From assembly GCF_017255415.1 (NCBI RefSeq), contig NZ_JAFJZZ010000001.1, forward strand, positions 930,001 to 994,000: a DNA stretch of 64,000 nt. Direction: 5' to 3'. Numbering within the stretch: the first letter of the stretch is position 1; the number at the start of each line of letters is the position of its first letter. Shown here piece by piece: positions 17,542 through 26,364 of the stretch. The position numbers were made by a program, and so were the translations under genes. This DNA is from Clostridium aminobutyricum. GTDB taxonomy: Bacteria; Bacillota; Clostridia; Peptostreptococcales; Anaerovoracaceae. Below the pieces are notes generated by a model, which searched no databases, had not been told where the DNA came from, and was given only the letters and a program-made list of their open reading frames with translations.

Positions 17542-19452
17542 TCAGGCTCTCCATACAAAGAGAAGATTTAATATAATCAGAGGAACGTAAAGCTTAGTCT
17601 TTTTAACCAATTCCATACATCCTTTCAAATCATTCTCAAAATCATGTACCGTTTGATAGCGTTTACTCCGTATATCCATAGCTTTCATAACTACACTTTG
17701 ACATACAACCGAAACATAAAATCTTTTTTTTGGCAATTTGCCACTTAACAAATAGTACAGTAATGCCCCAAGTGAATAAATATCAGATAAATGCGTGGAC
17801 CTTGCTAGACTATTTAGCTGTTCAGGATCAGTAAAATTCACTTGTCCATAGCCTTTCTTTGATAAACCTGTAAAAAATGATAATGATTGGGGGTCCTTTG
17901 CCAATCCAAAATCAGCAATTTTCACTTCCAGCTGGTTATTTATTTCATATAATAAAATATTCTTTGGAGATAAATCTCGATGATATTTATCTTGCTCATG
18001 CAAGTACTTAACACCCGATATAATTTGATTAAAAATCTCCATTCGCTGTTCTTCAGAGGCTTGGCGATTATCCTTTATCCATTTTTCTAAAGAAAAACTC
18101 GCTAAAGGCATAGTAAACCAAAAAGGAGATCCCTCAAGTTGAATCTTCTCTACATCAATAATGTTTCTGTGGTGTAGTTCTTTGGTCAGTAACCTGACCT
18201 CACGCTTAAAACGCAGGATATATTCATCCCCATCATTTCCATAAACTTGTTTAAAATAACTTCGTGGAAAAAGGACTTTACAGGCTACGATTTTTTTTGA
18301 TTCGGAATCAAATACTTTATAAACTCTAGAAAAAGAGCCGCTTCCTATTTCTTCTAAAATGATCATTTCAAACTGATATCTAATTTGCCCTGTTTTTAAA
18401 ATTTCTTTTTTTAATGCATTAATAGAATTATTGAAATTATTTAAGGCAGATAATTGGGATCCCTTGTCATTGTCCTCAGAAAATATTTTATTAAGAGTGT
18501 AATAATCTTTCAAAAAAGCATTTAAACTCTCATTTTGAGAATTTCCAATGATTTCAATAATTTTTTGAACATACGAATTCATTTCATTGACTGAAAATAA
18601 TAAGATATCTTGGGAATTTTCCGGTTCAAAAAATTTAGAAGTCAAATTTTTTAATTCTTCTACTGGAGAAATTAATATCAGTGGTGTATATAAAGTAGCA
18701 TTGATGTCTGGAAGGAGCACTTCATCAAGTTCATCTAATGTTATATCTGCAGAAAGAATAATTTCATTTTTATAAGTGCTTAGCAATCCGGGCTGACCCC
18801 AAATTTGATTTGACAAATAACGCAAGGGTAATTTTTCCCCATACTCTTTTAAATTGATGTAGTGGGCAACTATAAGAACGATTGACTTATATTTTCGAAA
18901 AGATGTATAATCGGCAATTACAATCCCTGATTGCTCTACTATTGCTTTTTCTTCAAGCCATCTAAGTACATACCTTTTCAGCGGACTTTCAGTATCAATT
19001 ATCAAATTGGCTACTGAATTCTTTAATTCTTCAAATTCGCAATCAATGCTCGGCTTTTCCTCTAAAAAGGATCCCGCCGCATTAGAATCAAGCTGAACTA
19101 TTTTGGGTAACCAATCAATTGCCTTTCTTGGGTTTTTATTTTTGAAAGTAATTTGTATTATACCGTCTAATAAAAGAATTTCTAATGAGTCATTTAAATC
19201 AGTCCAAGAAAATTGCTGAAGCCCTTGGTTAACCAGTGTGTTATATTGTTTGGGGCCTTTTTTAAGCAGTTTAAGGATAGACTCCATAATCAACCTCTTA
19301 CCATGAGGCTTATTTAAAGTAACCTCTACATCATTAAACTTTTCTCCAGTTACTAGCATTTCAACAGGGAATCGGTACTCAGGCTTATATATTTTGTTAA
19401 CCTTTATTCCAACAAGACGTTCATCAATCGTAAAAATATGTTCTAGAATCAT
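17542..19452 (-). CDS. Ser/Thr protein kinase with a 360-residue unknown N-terminal region
   Basis: A 636-residue protein. Residues 365-625 are a complete eukaryotic-like kinase domain: glycine loop GSGSFSRV at 370-377, VACK with K392, Glu418 in helix C, HRDLSPKN with D493, DFG at 514-516 and DPE at 542-544. All catalytic residues are present. A short hydrophobic tail (LYVPLIILNLLFVW) ends the protein. Residues 1-360 are mixed alpha/beta with no motif I can name; LPLRYLSNQIWG near 208-219 and TPLILISPVEELKNL near 256-270 recall, weakly, the region before the Toprim part of JetD-like proteins. It is the last gene of the SMC module, 140 nt after the ATPase. It probably phosphorylates a partner or the host translation machinery when triggered. 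Confidence 0.88.
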   Translation of the reverse strand: MILEHIFTIDERLVGIKVNKIYKPEYRFPVEMLVTGEKFNDVEVTLNKPHGKRLIMESILKLLKKGPKQYNTLVNQGLQQFSWTDLNDSLEILLLDGIIQITFKNKNPRKAIDWLPKIVQLDSNAAGSFLEEKPSIDCEFEELKNSVANLIIDTESPLKRYVLRWLEEKAIVEQSGIVIADYTSFRKYKSIVLIVAHYINLKEYGEKLPLRYLSNQIWGQPGLLSTYKNEIILSADITLDELDEVLLPDINATLYTPLILISPVEELKNLTSKFFEPENSQDILLFSVNEMNSYVQKIIEIIGNSQNESLNAFLKDYYTLNKIFSEDNDKGSQLSALNNFNNSINALKKEILKTGQIRYQFEMIILEEIGSGSFSRVYKVFDSESKKIVACKVLFPRSYFKQVYGNDGDEYILRFKREVRLLTKELHHRNIIDVEKIQLEGSPFWFTMPLASFSLEKWIKDNRQASEEQRMEIFNQIISGVKYLHEQDKYHRDLSPKNILLYEINNQLEVKIADFGLAKDPQSLSFFTGLSKKGYGQVNFTDPEQLNSLARSTHLSDIYSLGALLYYLLSGKLPKKRFYVSVVCQSVVMKAMDIRSKRYQTVHDFENDLKGCMELVKKTKLYVPLIILNLLFVWRA

Positions 19453-19592
19453 TGTTTTCTCACTCCATTAATGGTTTCTTCACTAATCTGATAGACACTA
19501 ACTGCAAATAAACGAGAGACTGATTTATTGTATTTTTCAATACAGGATATTAATCTCCTGGTTATACCTTATGTCCACAATAATACCGGATA

Positions 19593-22466
19593 TTACAGGT
19601 TTCTCCTTGCTCGTTTAAAAATGAGCGGATTGGCAAATTGTTTATCTCGTTCCCTAGCGCTACAGGAGTAAGCGTGGTCAATCCAATCAATGCTTTTCAG
19701 TGATTCGCCCTGTTGGTGAGTAATGAAATATTGAATATCGGTTACTTGCAGTAATTGACCGATTTCATTACCACGGTCATCATCTACTCTGGCCTTGGGT
19801 TCATCCAGAAACATGATAGGAGACACATTTCCCTCTTTCTGACTGTTGAGCGCAGCCAGTAAAATCATTAAGCTGGTACAGGCTTTCTGACCGGAACTTA
19901 AATCTGGCCCGTCGATGGGACTGGGTTTTTTATCATCAAAGCCAATAGCTAAATGAAGCTGCCAGGTTTCTGGTTCCGGTGTGATTTCTTCCAGCTTCCC
20001 CTTGGCATTAGCTTTTAGCAAATCGGCCAAAGTCTGAAATTCTGCGATATACTCTCTCATAATTGTTTTAATATGAGATTTCAGCTGCTCCAACAGGTCC
20101 CGACATTCCCGGTCCCACTCTGCCCTTTCCTCTTCTAGACGATTAAGGCGTTCTCTCAGTTTGTCAACCTGACCTTCCTGGGCCTTAACCACCATCACAA
20201 TATTTTCATTGACGCTGGGGTTATGAAGGTCCGTTTGCTCTTTCTGCAAAGCAAGGAGCTTATCGCTGAGGTATTTAGCAGTAAAACGATTCCCCTTAGC
20301 ATCAGCGAAAGAAGAGGTCTGAACATCGCAGGAGATAAATTCAATTTCTTCAGCACTTATTTGCAGTTCTCTCAGCTTGTTGCATGCATCTTCAAGCGTA
20401 GTCTGCAAAGACCACAAGCCATTCTGCAGGTTGGTATAATGGGTTGTTAATTTATTGATTTCATTTTCTGCATTATTTTTTGTATTAGTAGCGTTGGTTT
20501 TTTCGATTTCGAGAGCCGTATAACTCTCATTCAGCCCTACTTTCCTATTTATAGCTTCCTCACGCTGTTCTTTAGCAGAAGTAATTTTATTCAAAATTTC
20601 CCGCCAGGCCAAGGTCTTGGTACTAAAATCTTCTTTAAGCTCAGGCAGTTTTGCCAATTTTATTTGCTCGTTAATTTCCTTTTCCAAACTATTCAGGTCG
20701 GAGGTTAGCTTGGTAAGGTCGTTAAAGAGCTTCTGGACAGACTTTGATACTTCTTCATACTGTTTCTGGGTTCTTGTGTACTCTTCTTCAATGGCCATTT
20801 TTCCACAGCATAAGTTATGGTATTTGAGATGGATAGATCCGTCATTATCCTGAAGCAAACCGCGGGCTGTGATGCTGGTAAAGCCTTTCTTTTGCAGTTG
20901 ATCTCCTTCTTCCACCGTATCGACCAAGTAGATATGGTTCAAATGATTCAGGTATCCTTCTATTTTTTCGGGATGGGAGACATTGAGGACAGAACGTACC
21001 GTAGGATAGTTGGTTTTAGGTTCATTAAATATCTTCATTCCCTTTTTGGGAAGACATAATCTTGCACCATATTTATATTGTTCCTGCAGCTTTTTAGCCG
21101 GTAAGTAATATTTTTCGTCCACGACAATCCGATAGCGGTTATTCCCTAAAATCGCTTCCACCGCTTCCTGCCACTTTTTCATTTCTGGTTTAATACTGAT
21201 GGCATCGGCTAGCATAAGATATTGAATAGCGTTCTGTTGCAAAACATTTCTGAATTCTTTCACATCTGTTTTGTAAGGAATATTGTTTTTACTCAGTTCT
21301 ACAAGTCTTTCCTGAATCTCTTTTTGCTCTTTGGCTCTAACTAAATGCGCTAGTTTAGCCTCGTCAACGTCCAAAACTAGTACCTTTTGAAGTTGAATCA
21401 ATTCGTTGATATCTTGCGGCCGAATTTTTTCCAGCTGTTCAATTTCTACTCTCAAACTTTCTAAAGTGGTCGTCATTTCCCCTTTTTGGACATTGAAGGT
21501 ATCCATTTCTGAATTTATTTTTCTTTCCAATTCATCGTATCTTCCCAATTCTTCTTTGGCTAAGGTGCTTTTTTCATCTAGGATTGTCAACTCAGCGGTT
21601 TGTTTGGCTACTTTTTCATTTTCGATTTGTATTTGTGCCTTGATTTGTCTTATTTCTTGATTGTTCTTTTCAATTTGAGATTCTGTTTCGTAATATTCCA
21701 GTTTTCTTAATTTTAATTCGGTCTGTCCCACTTCTTTGGTTTTGCTTTGATATTTCGCAAATCGTTCCGCCTTGACTTGCGCTTCCTGATATTTTTGCTC
21801 TGCTTCCGTCAATTCTTCTTGCGCTCTTTGAAGATTGATGCTTTCCTGAGCCAACCGGGCTTTGCTTTGGTCATAACGTTCTTTATATACTTTGGTTCCT
21901 TTCAGGTCAAATATTAAATTAAACAGCATATTAGAACTGGAATTGACCACATCTCTAACTGTGTCGGGACTCATGGACATCAAGTTGCGGAACTCTTTGG
22001 TGATACCCAAACAGTTTTTTAGTTTAGCTAAGTAATTGGTTTCCGTAAGCTGCGCCTGGCTATAAGCTTTAGGATTTTTATGCAAGTCAGACAAGTCATT
22101 AAACTCTCCGTCGAACAGATAATAGTCCTTGGTCCAAGAATCCTGTTTTGTTTTGTAGATTTGGCAGCAAGCTGTCACTTCGTCCTGTCGATAACCTTCC
22201 ACCTCAAAAGGCCTCTGCTGATTAACCGGCAAATTCCAAAAATCAACTCTTAATATAGCCCAATTGCTGTCCGGGTGCACATAAAACCAAAAGGGTCTCT
22301 TACTTTCAAAAGAAGTCGCACCGAGCATTAGACGCAATCCATCCCAAGCCGTTGTTTTCCCATGACCCGAAGGACCGATAAAGGCATTTACTTTGTTATG
22401 AGCCGGATAGGGTTCTTTAGTCGGTGGCAGATAGCCCCAAAAAATGCTAGAAAAATTTTTAATCAT
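19593..22466 (-). CDS. SMC/MukB-like ATPase (JetC-like), short form
   Basis: A 957-residue SMC-type ATPase. Walker A is GPSGHGKTT at 31-39. A coiled coil starts near residue 190, a hinge-like globular part lies at about 410-560 (KKWQEAVEAILGNNRYRIVV), a second coiled coil runs to about 830. The signature LSSGQKA is near 856-862, Walker B PIMFLDEP near 883-890, and the switch His in FITHQQG near 915. It is shorter than the usual 1100-1200 residues of JetC/MukB. It overlaps the MukE-like gene by 8 nt, so the two are translationally coupled. Together with the two upstream genes it should form a loop-extruding complex that recognises plasmid or phage DNA. Confidence 0.85.
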   Translation of the reverse strand: MIKNFSSIFWGYLPPTKEPYPAHNKVNAFIGPSGHGKTTAWDGLRLMLGATSFESKRPFWFYVHPDSNWAILRVDFWNLPVNQQRPFEVEGYRQDEVTACCQIYKTKQDSWTKDYYLFDGEFNDLSDLHKNPKAYSQAQLTETNYLAKLKNCLGITKEFRNLMSMSPDTVRDVVNSSSNMLFNLIFDLKGTKVYKERYDQSKARLAQESINLQRAQEELTEAEQKYQEAQVKAERFAKYQSKTKEVGQTELKLRKLEYYETESQIEKNNQEIRQIKAQIQIENEKVAKQTAELTILDEKSTLAKEELGRYDELERKINSEMDTFNVQKGEMTTTLESLRVEIEQLEKIRPQDINELIQLQKVLVLDVDEAKLAHLVRAKEQKEIQERLVELSKNNIPYKTDVKEFRNVLQQNAIQYLMLADAISIKPEMKKWQEAVEAILGNNRYRIVVDEKYYLPAKKLQEQYKYGARLCLPKKGMKIFNEPKTNYPTVRSVLNVSHPEKIEGYLNHLNHIYLVDTVEEGDQLQKKGFTSITARGLLQDNDGSIHLKYHNLCCGKMAIEEEYTRTQKQYEEVSKSVQKLFNDLTKLTSDLNSLEKEINEQIKLAKLPELKEDFSTKTLAWREILNKITSAKEQREEAINRKVGLNESYTALEIEKTNATNTKNNAENEINKLTTHYTNLQNGLWSLQTTLEDACNKLRELQISAEEIEFISCDVQTSSFADAKGNRFTAKYLSDKLLALQKEQTDLHNPSVNENIVMVVKAQEGQVDKLRERLNRLEEERAEWDRECRDLLEQLKSHIKTIMREYIAEFQTLADLLKANAKGKLEEITPEPETWQLHLAIGFDDKKPSPIDGPDLSSGQKACTSLMILLAALNSQKEGNVSPIMFLDEPKARVDDDRGNEIGQLLQVTDIQYFITHQQGESLKSIDWIDHAYSCSARERDKQFANPLIFKRARRNL

Positions 22467-23088
22467 TTACTTCATCCTCTTTAACGATTTCTTCTTCTTT
22501 GATTTGGGATAGAGCTTTCAAATTGTCGGTTATTCCCTGAATTATAAACTCACAAAGCTCGACCAGCAAATCATTATGGAGCATGTAGAGAGCAGGCCCA
22601 GGGAAAATTTTGTCTTTGTCCACCATAATATAATAATATTTTTTTAATGGACGGAGCAGATGTTGGATAGCTGTCTGAGGGTGCTGCTTGGCATTGCGGA
22701 ATTTTTCACCGTAGTTAAAGACGATTTGATCAATTGTTAAGTGAATTACCGCATCTTCTTCCACATGTCCTAATTTTTTTGGCATAATGAGTTTGGCATA
22801 TATAATGGTTAAAAGGGCTAAATGCCTTCGATCCAGGACTTTGTTGCGCTTTTGAAAATAGTCGAAAGCATTGTTGTCAAATTCTTTTTTAAGTCTGATT
22901 ATATACCATTCAGTCCCTGGTGGATTTAGCAATTCATAACCCATCAGAGAAAAATAAAGTTGTACATCCCGGTAAAGATGAATATCAGTTTCTAGGTTGC
23001 CAACTTCTTTCTTGGAAACCCAACCGTAATGAAACAAGGAACAGATTCGCTGTGCTTCAGGATTTGGTTTAAACTCCGAGAGATTCAT
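22459..23088 (-). CDS. MukE/JetB-like KITE protein (DUF4194 type)
   Basis: A 209-residue protein between the kleisin-like and SMC-like genes. It reads as paired winged helices: LYRDVQLYFSLMGYELL, RRHLALLTIIYAKLIMP and HPQTAIQHLLRPLKKYYYI. Length, position and the helical pattern match MukE/MksE/JetB (DUF4194) subunits, which bridge kleisin and SMC heads. No single diagnostic motif is visible, so the call rests on order and size. Its start overlaps the kleisin-like gene by 20 nt, and its end overlaps the ATPase by 8 nt. The C-terminus is acidic. Confidence 0.65.
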   Translation of the reverse strand: MNLSEFKPNPEAQRICSLFHYGWVSKKEVGNLETDIHLYRDVQLYFSLMGYELLNPPGTEWYIIRLKKEFDNNAFDYFQKRNKVLDRRHLALLTIIYAKLIMPKKLGHVEEDAVIHLTIDQIVFNYGEKFRNAKQHPQTAIQHLLRPLKKYYYIMVDKDKIFPGPALYMLHNDLLVELCEFIIQGITDNLKALSQIKEEEIVKEDEVND

Positions 23089-24421
23089 TTTCCAACCTCC
23101 TTACATAACACTCACTGACAGTTTCTACTGGGCCATATTCTAATTCTTTAAAGTTTTCTCTTACTTCCAGTATCATGGCCTCTTTATGGAGCTCCTCTTC
23201 CAGCTCCTTTAGTTCTCTGGTAAGTTTAATCAACTGACCCGTCTTATACATGGCAACTCCATAATTTTGGGCAGGTTCAAATATAACTTCTTCCATAGGC
23301 ACCTGAAGTCTTTCTTCCATTTTCAATAAAACCTCTTGGTAGAAAATCTCCAAAGGGTTTTGTTTATTTTCGACGATAAGTTCTTCCTCAACAATGTCTA
23401 CCGGTTCCGGAGCAGGCGTATCAATTATGAGTTCTTTTTGATTATTAAAAAAGGCAATGGTTCGTGATTGCAGCGTTTCTTCCCTAAGCTGTAAAACTTG
23501 TTTGGATGCAGAAAAATTCTTAAAGGTAAAACTTGCCAATCCTTCCAAAGATGCTTCGTGCAATGTCTCCTCGATCATTTCCATGGATATATATTTTCCC
23601 ATGGCTTTTCCATCTTCCCTGGAATACTGAATAGCCATTTGAAGGATTTGGGTAAAGTGATCCGTCAATAAACTAGTTACATTAAAAAAGTCATCATAGC
23701 CTGTCTGGGCAAAGACATTTTTCTTCTTACTGACTTCTTCTTTAATCAAACGAATAGCATCTCGTATGTCTTTTGACTCTTCAGCAATCTTAGCGACTTC
23801 CCTACGGGATCTTTTCTGTATAATATGTTCCAACACCTGATCCCAATAGGATAACTGGCGAAACGCCATGGTTATATTGGATGCAGCTTGTTCTTCATCG
23901 AGACCATAGTTCTCAGCCATTTCCGCTTCAAAAGTGATAAGCTTAATCTCTTCAGCTGTTGTTAATTCCCCTCGGGCCAAAGAGGCAAAAATATGTATAA
24001 GTAAAGACCTCACTCTTCCTGGCATCCGATAATGAAAGCCATCAGAAACGATCCAACCGCTCTTAGAAAGTTCTCGGATTACTTTATCGCGATTACTTTT
24101 CTTCATATAACCAAGAATATTATTGGCTTCTTCCATGGTAAAGTGTCCGAGGGTGGTAGCAATAGATTTTGCTCCGGCAAAAATAAGCGTTATCATCTGA
24201 GGATTACGCCCCCGGAAAATGTCAAATAGTTTAAAATACTCCTCTAGTCTTTTTGCTTCATTAATATCCGGATGATTCAGGTGGTAATCATCTGGCTGAT
24301 TAAGGGGCATTTCTTGGGATGGATCTTGTAATGATTCACTACCTGTTTGTGTTTCCTCAGATACGCTTTCCAATATCTCTTCGTTTGGATTGAACGATCG
24401 AGATCGGATGGTTTCTTGCAT
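23069..24421 (-). CDS. MukF/JetA-like kleisin (first gene of the SMC module)
   Basis: A 450-residue, mostly helical protein. The first 50 residues are polar and probably disordered. A winged-helix segment follows (TLGHFTMEEANNILGYM...VIRELSKSGWIV), then a long helical middle and an acidic linker rich in Glu and Pro near 325-350, and a C-terminal helical domain. This layout, its place first in the operon and its length match MukF/MksF/JetA kleisins. It overlaps the next gene by 20 nt. I could not find a motif that proves the family. Upstream lies an 890-nt gap that must hold the operon promoter. Confidence 0.62.
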   Translation of the reverse strand: MQETIRSRSFNPNEEILESVSEETQTGSESLQDPSQEMPLNQPDDYHLNHPDINEAKRLEEYFKLFDIFRGRNPQMITLIFAGAKSIATTLGHFTMEEANNILGYMKKSNRDKVIRELSKSGWIVSDGFHYRMPGRVRSLLIHIFASLARGELTTAEEIKLITFEAEMAENYGLDEEQAASNITMAFRQLSYWDQVLEHIIQKRSRREVAKIAEESKDIRDAIRLIKEEVSKKKNVFAQTGYDDFFNVTSLLTDHFTQILQMAIQYSREDGKAMGKYISMEMIEETLHEASLEGLASFTFKNFSASKQVLQLREETLQSRTIAFFNNQKELIIDTPAPEPVDIVEEELIVENKQNPLEIFYQEVLLKMEERLQVPMEEVIFEPAQNYGVAMYKTGQLIKLTRELKELEEELHKEAMILEVRENFKELEYGPVETVSECYVRRLENESLGV

Positions 24422-25311
24422 GATATAATTTACCTCTCGTTATAAATTTTTAGAGCGTTAAAATGTACGTTATCATTTATCTCTCAATCACTGTTTTCTT
24501 CAATTTTTCAATTGCCTCCAACCAGAATCTTTGTACAGTATAGCTGCGATTAGAAAGTTGTCAATTTCATTACTGTCTTTCCTATAAATTACAAATAAAG
24601 TAACAATTTTGTCCATATTCATTCGCTTTTGCATTATTTCTTTCAATAATATAAGAATGATACATTTAAGCCTCCATTAGGTTAAAATGAAGGTTTATTT
24701 ATTTAATTTCAAAACTAAAATTCATGGGGTAAAGTATTCATCCTTAAAAGATTAAAAAAGAGGTGCGATAGAATTGTATTCTATCAAAATGAGGGATACA
24801 ATGATATAGTTACTATAATTGTATATCCTTTCCTATAACTTTTCAACGCGTATTTATGTTTTTAGACAATAAATTTGATAAAATTTAAATATGAAATTCG
24901 GAGTTACCTGAACCTGGTCAAATGGCAACATAGACCGATTCTTGCAATCATTTTTGCTGCCGTCTTAATCAAAATCTGGAATTCACGGTTGTATTACAAT
25001 TCCAGATTTGAACTCTATTTCAAGTACTTCATAATAAAGAAAGCCTGACCATAAAAATGTAAAGGCTGTAGATCTTTTGCTCCCATTTAAGGGCACTTTT
25101 CATCTGGTTTTGCCTCAAATTCTCTCTCAAATCACATGTCCTCTGATTCATCTATTAAATTATTTCTTATCCATACATATTCTAAAAGCATGCATGTTTG
25201 TAAGGTGATGTAATATGGGAAATTATATAACGATTCGATATTTTTTGTGTTAAAAAAGTCGAGATCGTAAAATTAGCTTTGGTATTATGTAGATATGAAA
25301 AGAGGGAGATC
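24422..25311. other. Intergenic region upstream of the SMC module
   Basis: No convincing gene in 890 nt. It is very A+T-rich and should contain the leftward promoter of the SMC-kinase operon. A perfect inverted repeat AAATCTGGAATT / AATTCCAGATTT (arms at 24972-24983 and 24998-25009, 14-nt loop) stands out, without a T-run. An open stretch around it on the plus strand translates into a hydrophobic peptide, but it has no start site and I do not trust it. Confidence 0.4.
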
Positions 25312-25669
25312 ATGTTAAACGAATTAAATCATGTGATTAACTATATTGAAGAACATTTAACCGATGATGACCTATCTCTTAAAATAATTTCTGACTATGC
25401 TGGGTTTTCTGACTATCACTTTAGAAAGATTTTTTTATCTTTCAGGATTGACCCTTAGTGAATATATCAAGAACAGAAAATTGTCGGAAGCAAATAAAGA
25501 TTTATTGCATGGAGAAAAAGTAACAGATGTTGCTTTGAAATATGGTTATCAGTTAATGAACGGCTTTACTAGAGCATTTAAAAAATGGAGTGGGGTTTTG
25601 CCCTCAGATGTAATAAAAAAAAGGTATAAGTCAATCATTTCCCAAACTATCATTTATAATAACCGTTAA
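25312..25669 (+). pseudogene. AraC-family DNA-binding domain gene with a frameshift
   Basis: ATG at 25312 follows AGAGGGAG. The first frame gives NYIEEHLTDDDLSLKIIS and SDYHFRKIF, the first AraC helix-turn-helix, then stops at a TAG near 25458. One base to the right the protein continues as LSGLTLSEYIKNRKL, VTDVALKYGYQ and FTRAFKKWSGVLPSD, the second helix-turn-helix. The break falls in a run of seven T at about 25430-25436; six would restore one frame. So it is a one-base insertion, a sequencing error, or slippage. The regulator would be about 118 residues. It is followed closely by the GyrI-like gene, which is also broken. Confidence 0.75.
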
Positions 25670-25682
25670 GGGAGGAATTTCT

Positions 25683-26176
25683 ATGGAATTTAGAATTGAA
25701 GACAAACCAGCATTTAATTTAGTCGGTGTAAGCAAACGTGTCCCTATGCAATTTGAAGGGTAAATAACGAGATTGTAAAGCTTGCACAAAGCATAACGGA
25801 GCAACAAAAGGAAGAAATGCATTCTCTTCAAAATATTGAGCCTTATGAAATTATCAATGCTTCTTACGAGGCTGACGCAAATTTCTTAAAAGAAGAAGGA
25901 GATTTAACTCATCTGATAGGTATTTTAACGACTGAAAATAAAGTAAGTAATCTGTTAGAAAAAGTGCCAGTCAAAGCCTACACTTGGGCAGTATTTCCAA
26001 ACAAAGGATCATTTCCTTCTACATTTCAAGAAACAATGGCAAAAATTTATTCAGAATGGCTTCCTTCTTCCGATTACAAAGTAATCAATGCCCCTACTTT
26101 TTCTTTTACTAAAATGGATGAGCATAAAAAAGATTATGCCTATAGTGAAATTTGGATTCCTGTTGAGAAGAAATAA
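25683..26176 (+). pseudogene. GyrI-like effector-binding protein gene with a frameshift
   Basis: ATG at 25683 follows GGGAGGAA. The first frame reads EFRIEDKPAFNLVGVSKRVP and stops at 25761. The next frame continues NNEIVKLAQSITEQQ, then YTWAVFPNKG and YSEIWIPVEKK, the ending typical of GyrI-like/AraC effector-binding domains. One missing G in the GGG at 25758-25760 explains the break. Normally this domain is fused to, or partnered with, an AraC DNA-binding domain, exactly the gene just upstream. The complete protein would be about 164 residues and bind a small hydrophobic ligand. Confidence 0.75.
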
Positions 26177-26250
26177 ACACTAAAAAACACAAATCATTGT
26201 GTTGGCGCCATTGGACATGTTAGCATAAGATAACGGCGTATAGGCCCAGC

Positions 26251-26288
26251 GCCGATAACCTACGAGAGTGTATCCTGTGGTTATCGGC
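26251..26288. terminator. Perfect hairpin between convergent genes
   Basis: GCCGATAACC / GGTTATCGGC with an 18-nt loop, between the GyrI-like gene and the convergent stalk-domain gene. There is no clear T-run, so termination is likely but weakly supported. Confidence 0.45.
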
Positions 26289-26364
26289 TCCTTCTATTAG
26301 GTTATTGTTTTGCCTACAGATATTTCCTGCAATTCGACTTCCTAACACTATAAATTATTTATTT

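Noticed and set aside
17542-19452. Pseudokinase
   Set aside because: The lysine, HRD aspartate and DFG aspartate are all present, so an active kinase is the simpler reading.
24890-25050. Small plus-strand hydrophobic ORF in the gap before the AraC gene
   Set aside because: No start codon with a ribosome site, and the frame overlaps a perfect inverted repeat, which gives a peptide by chance.
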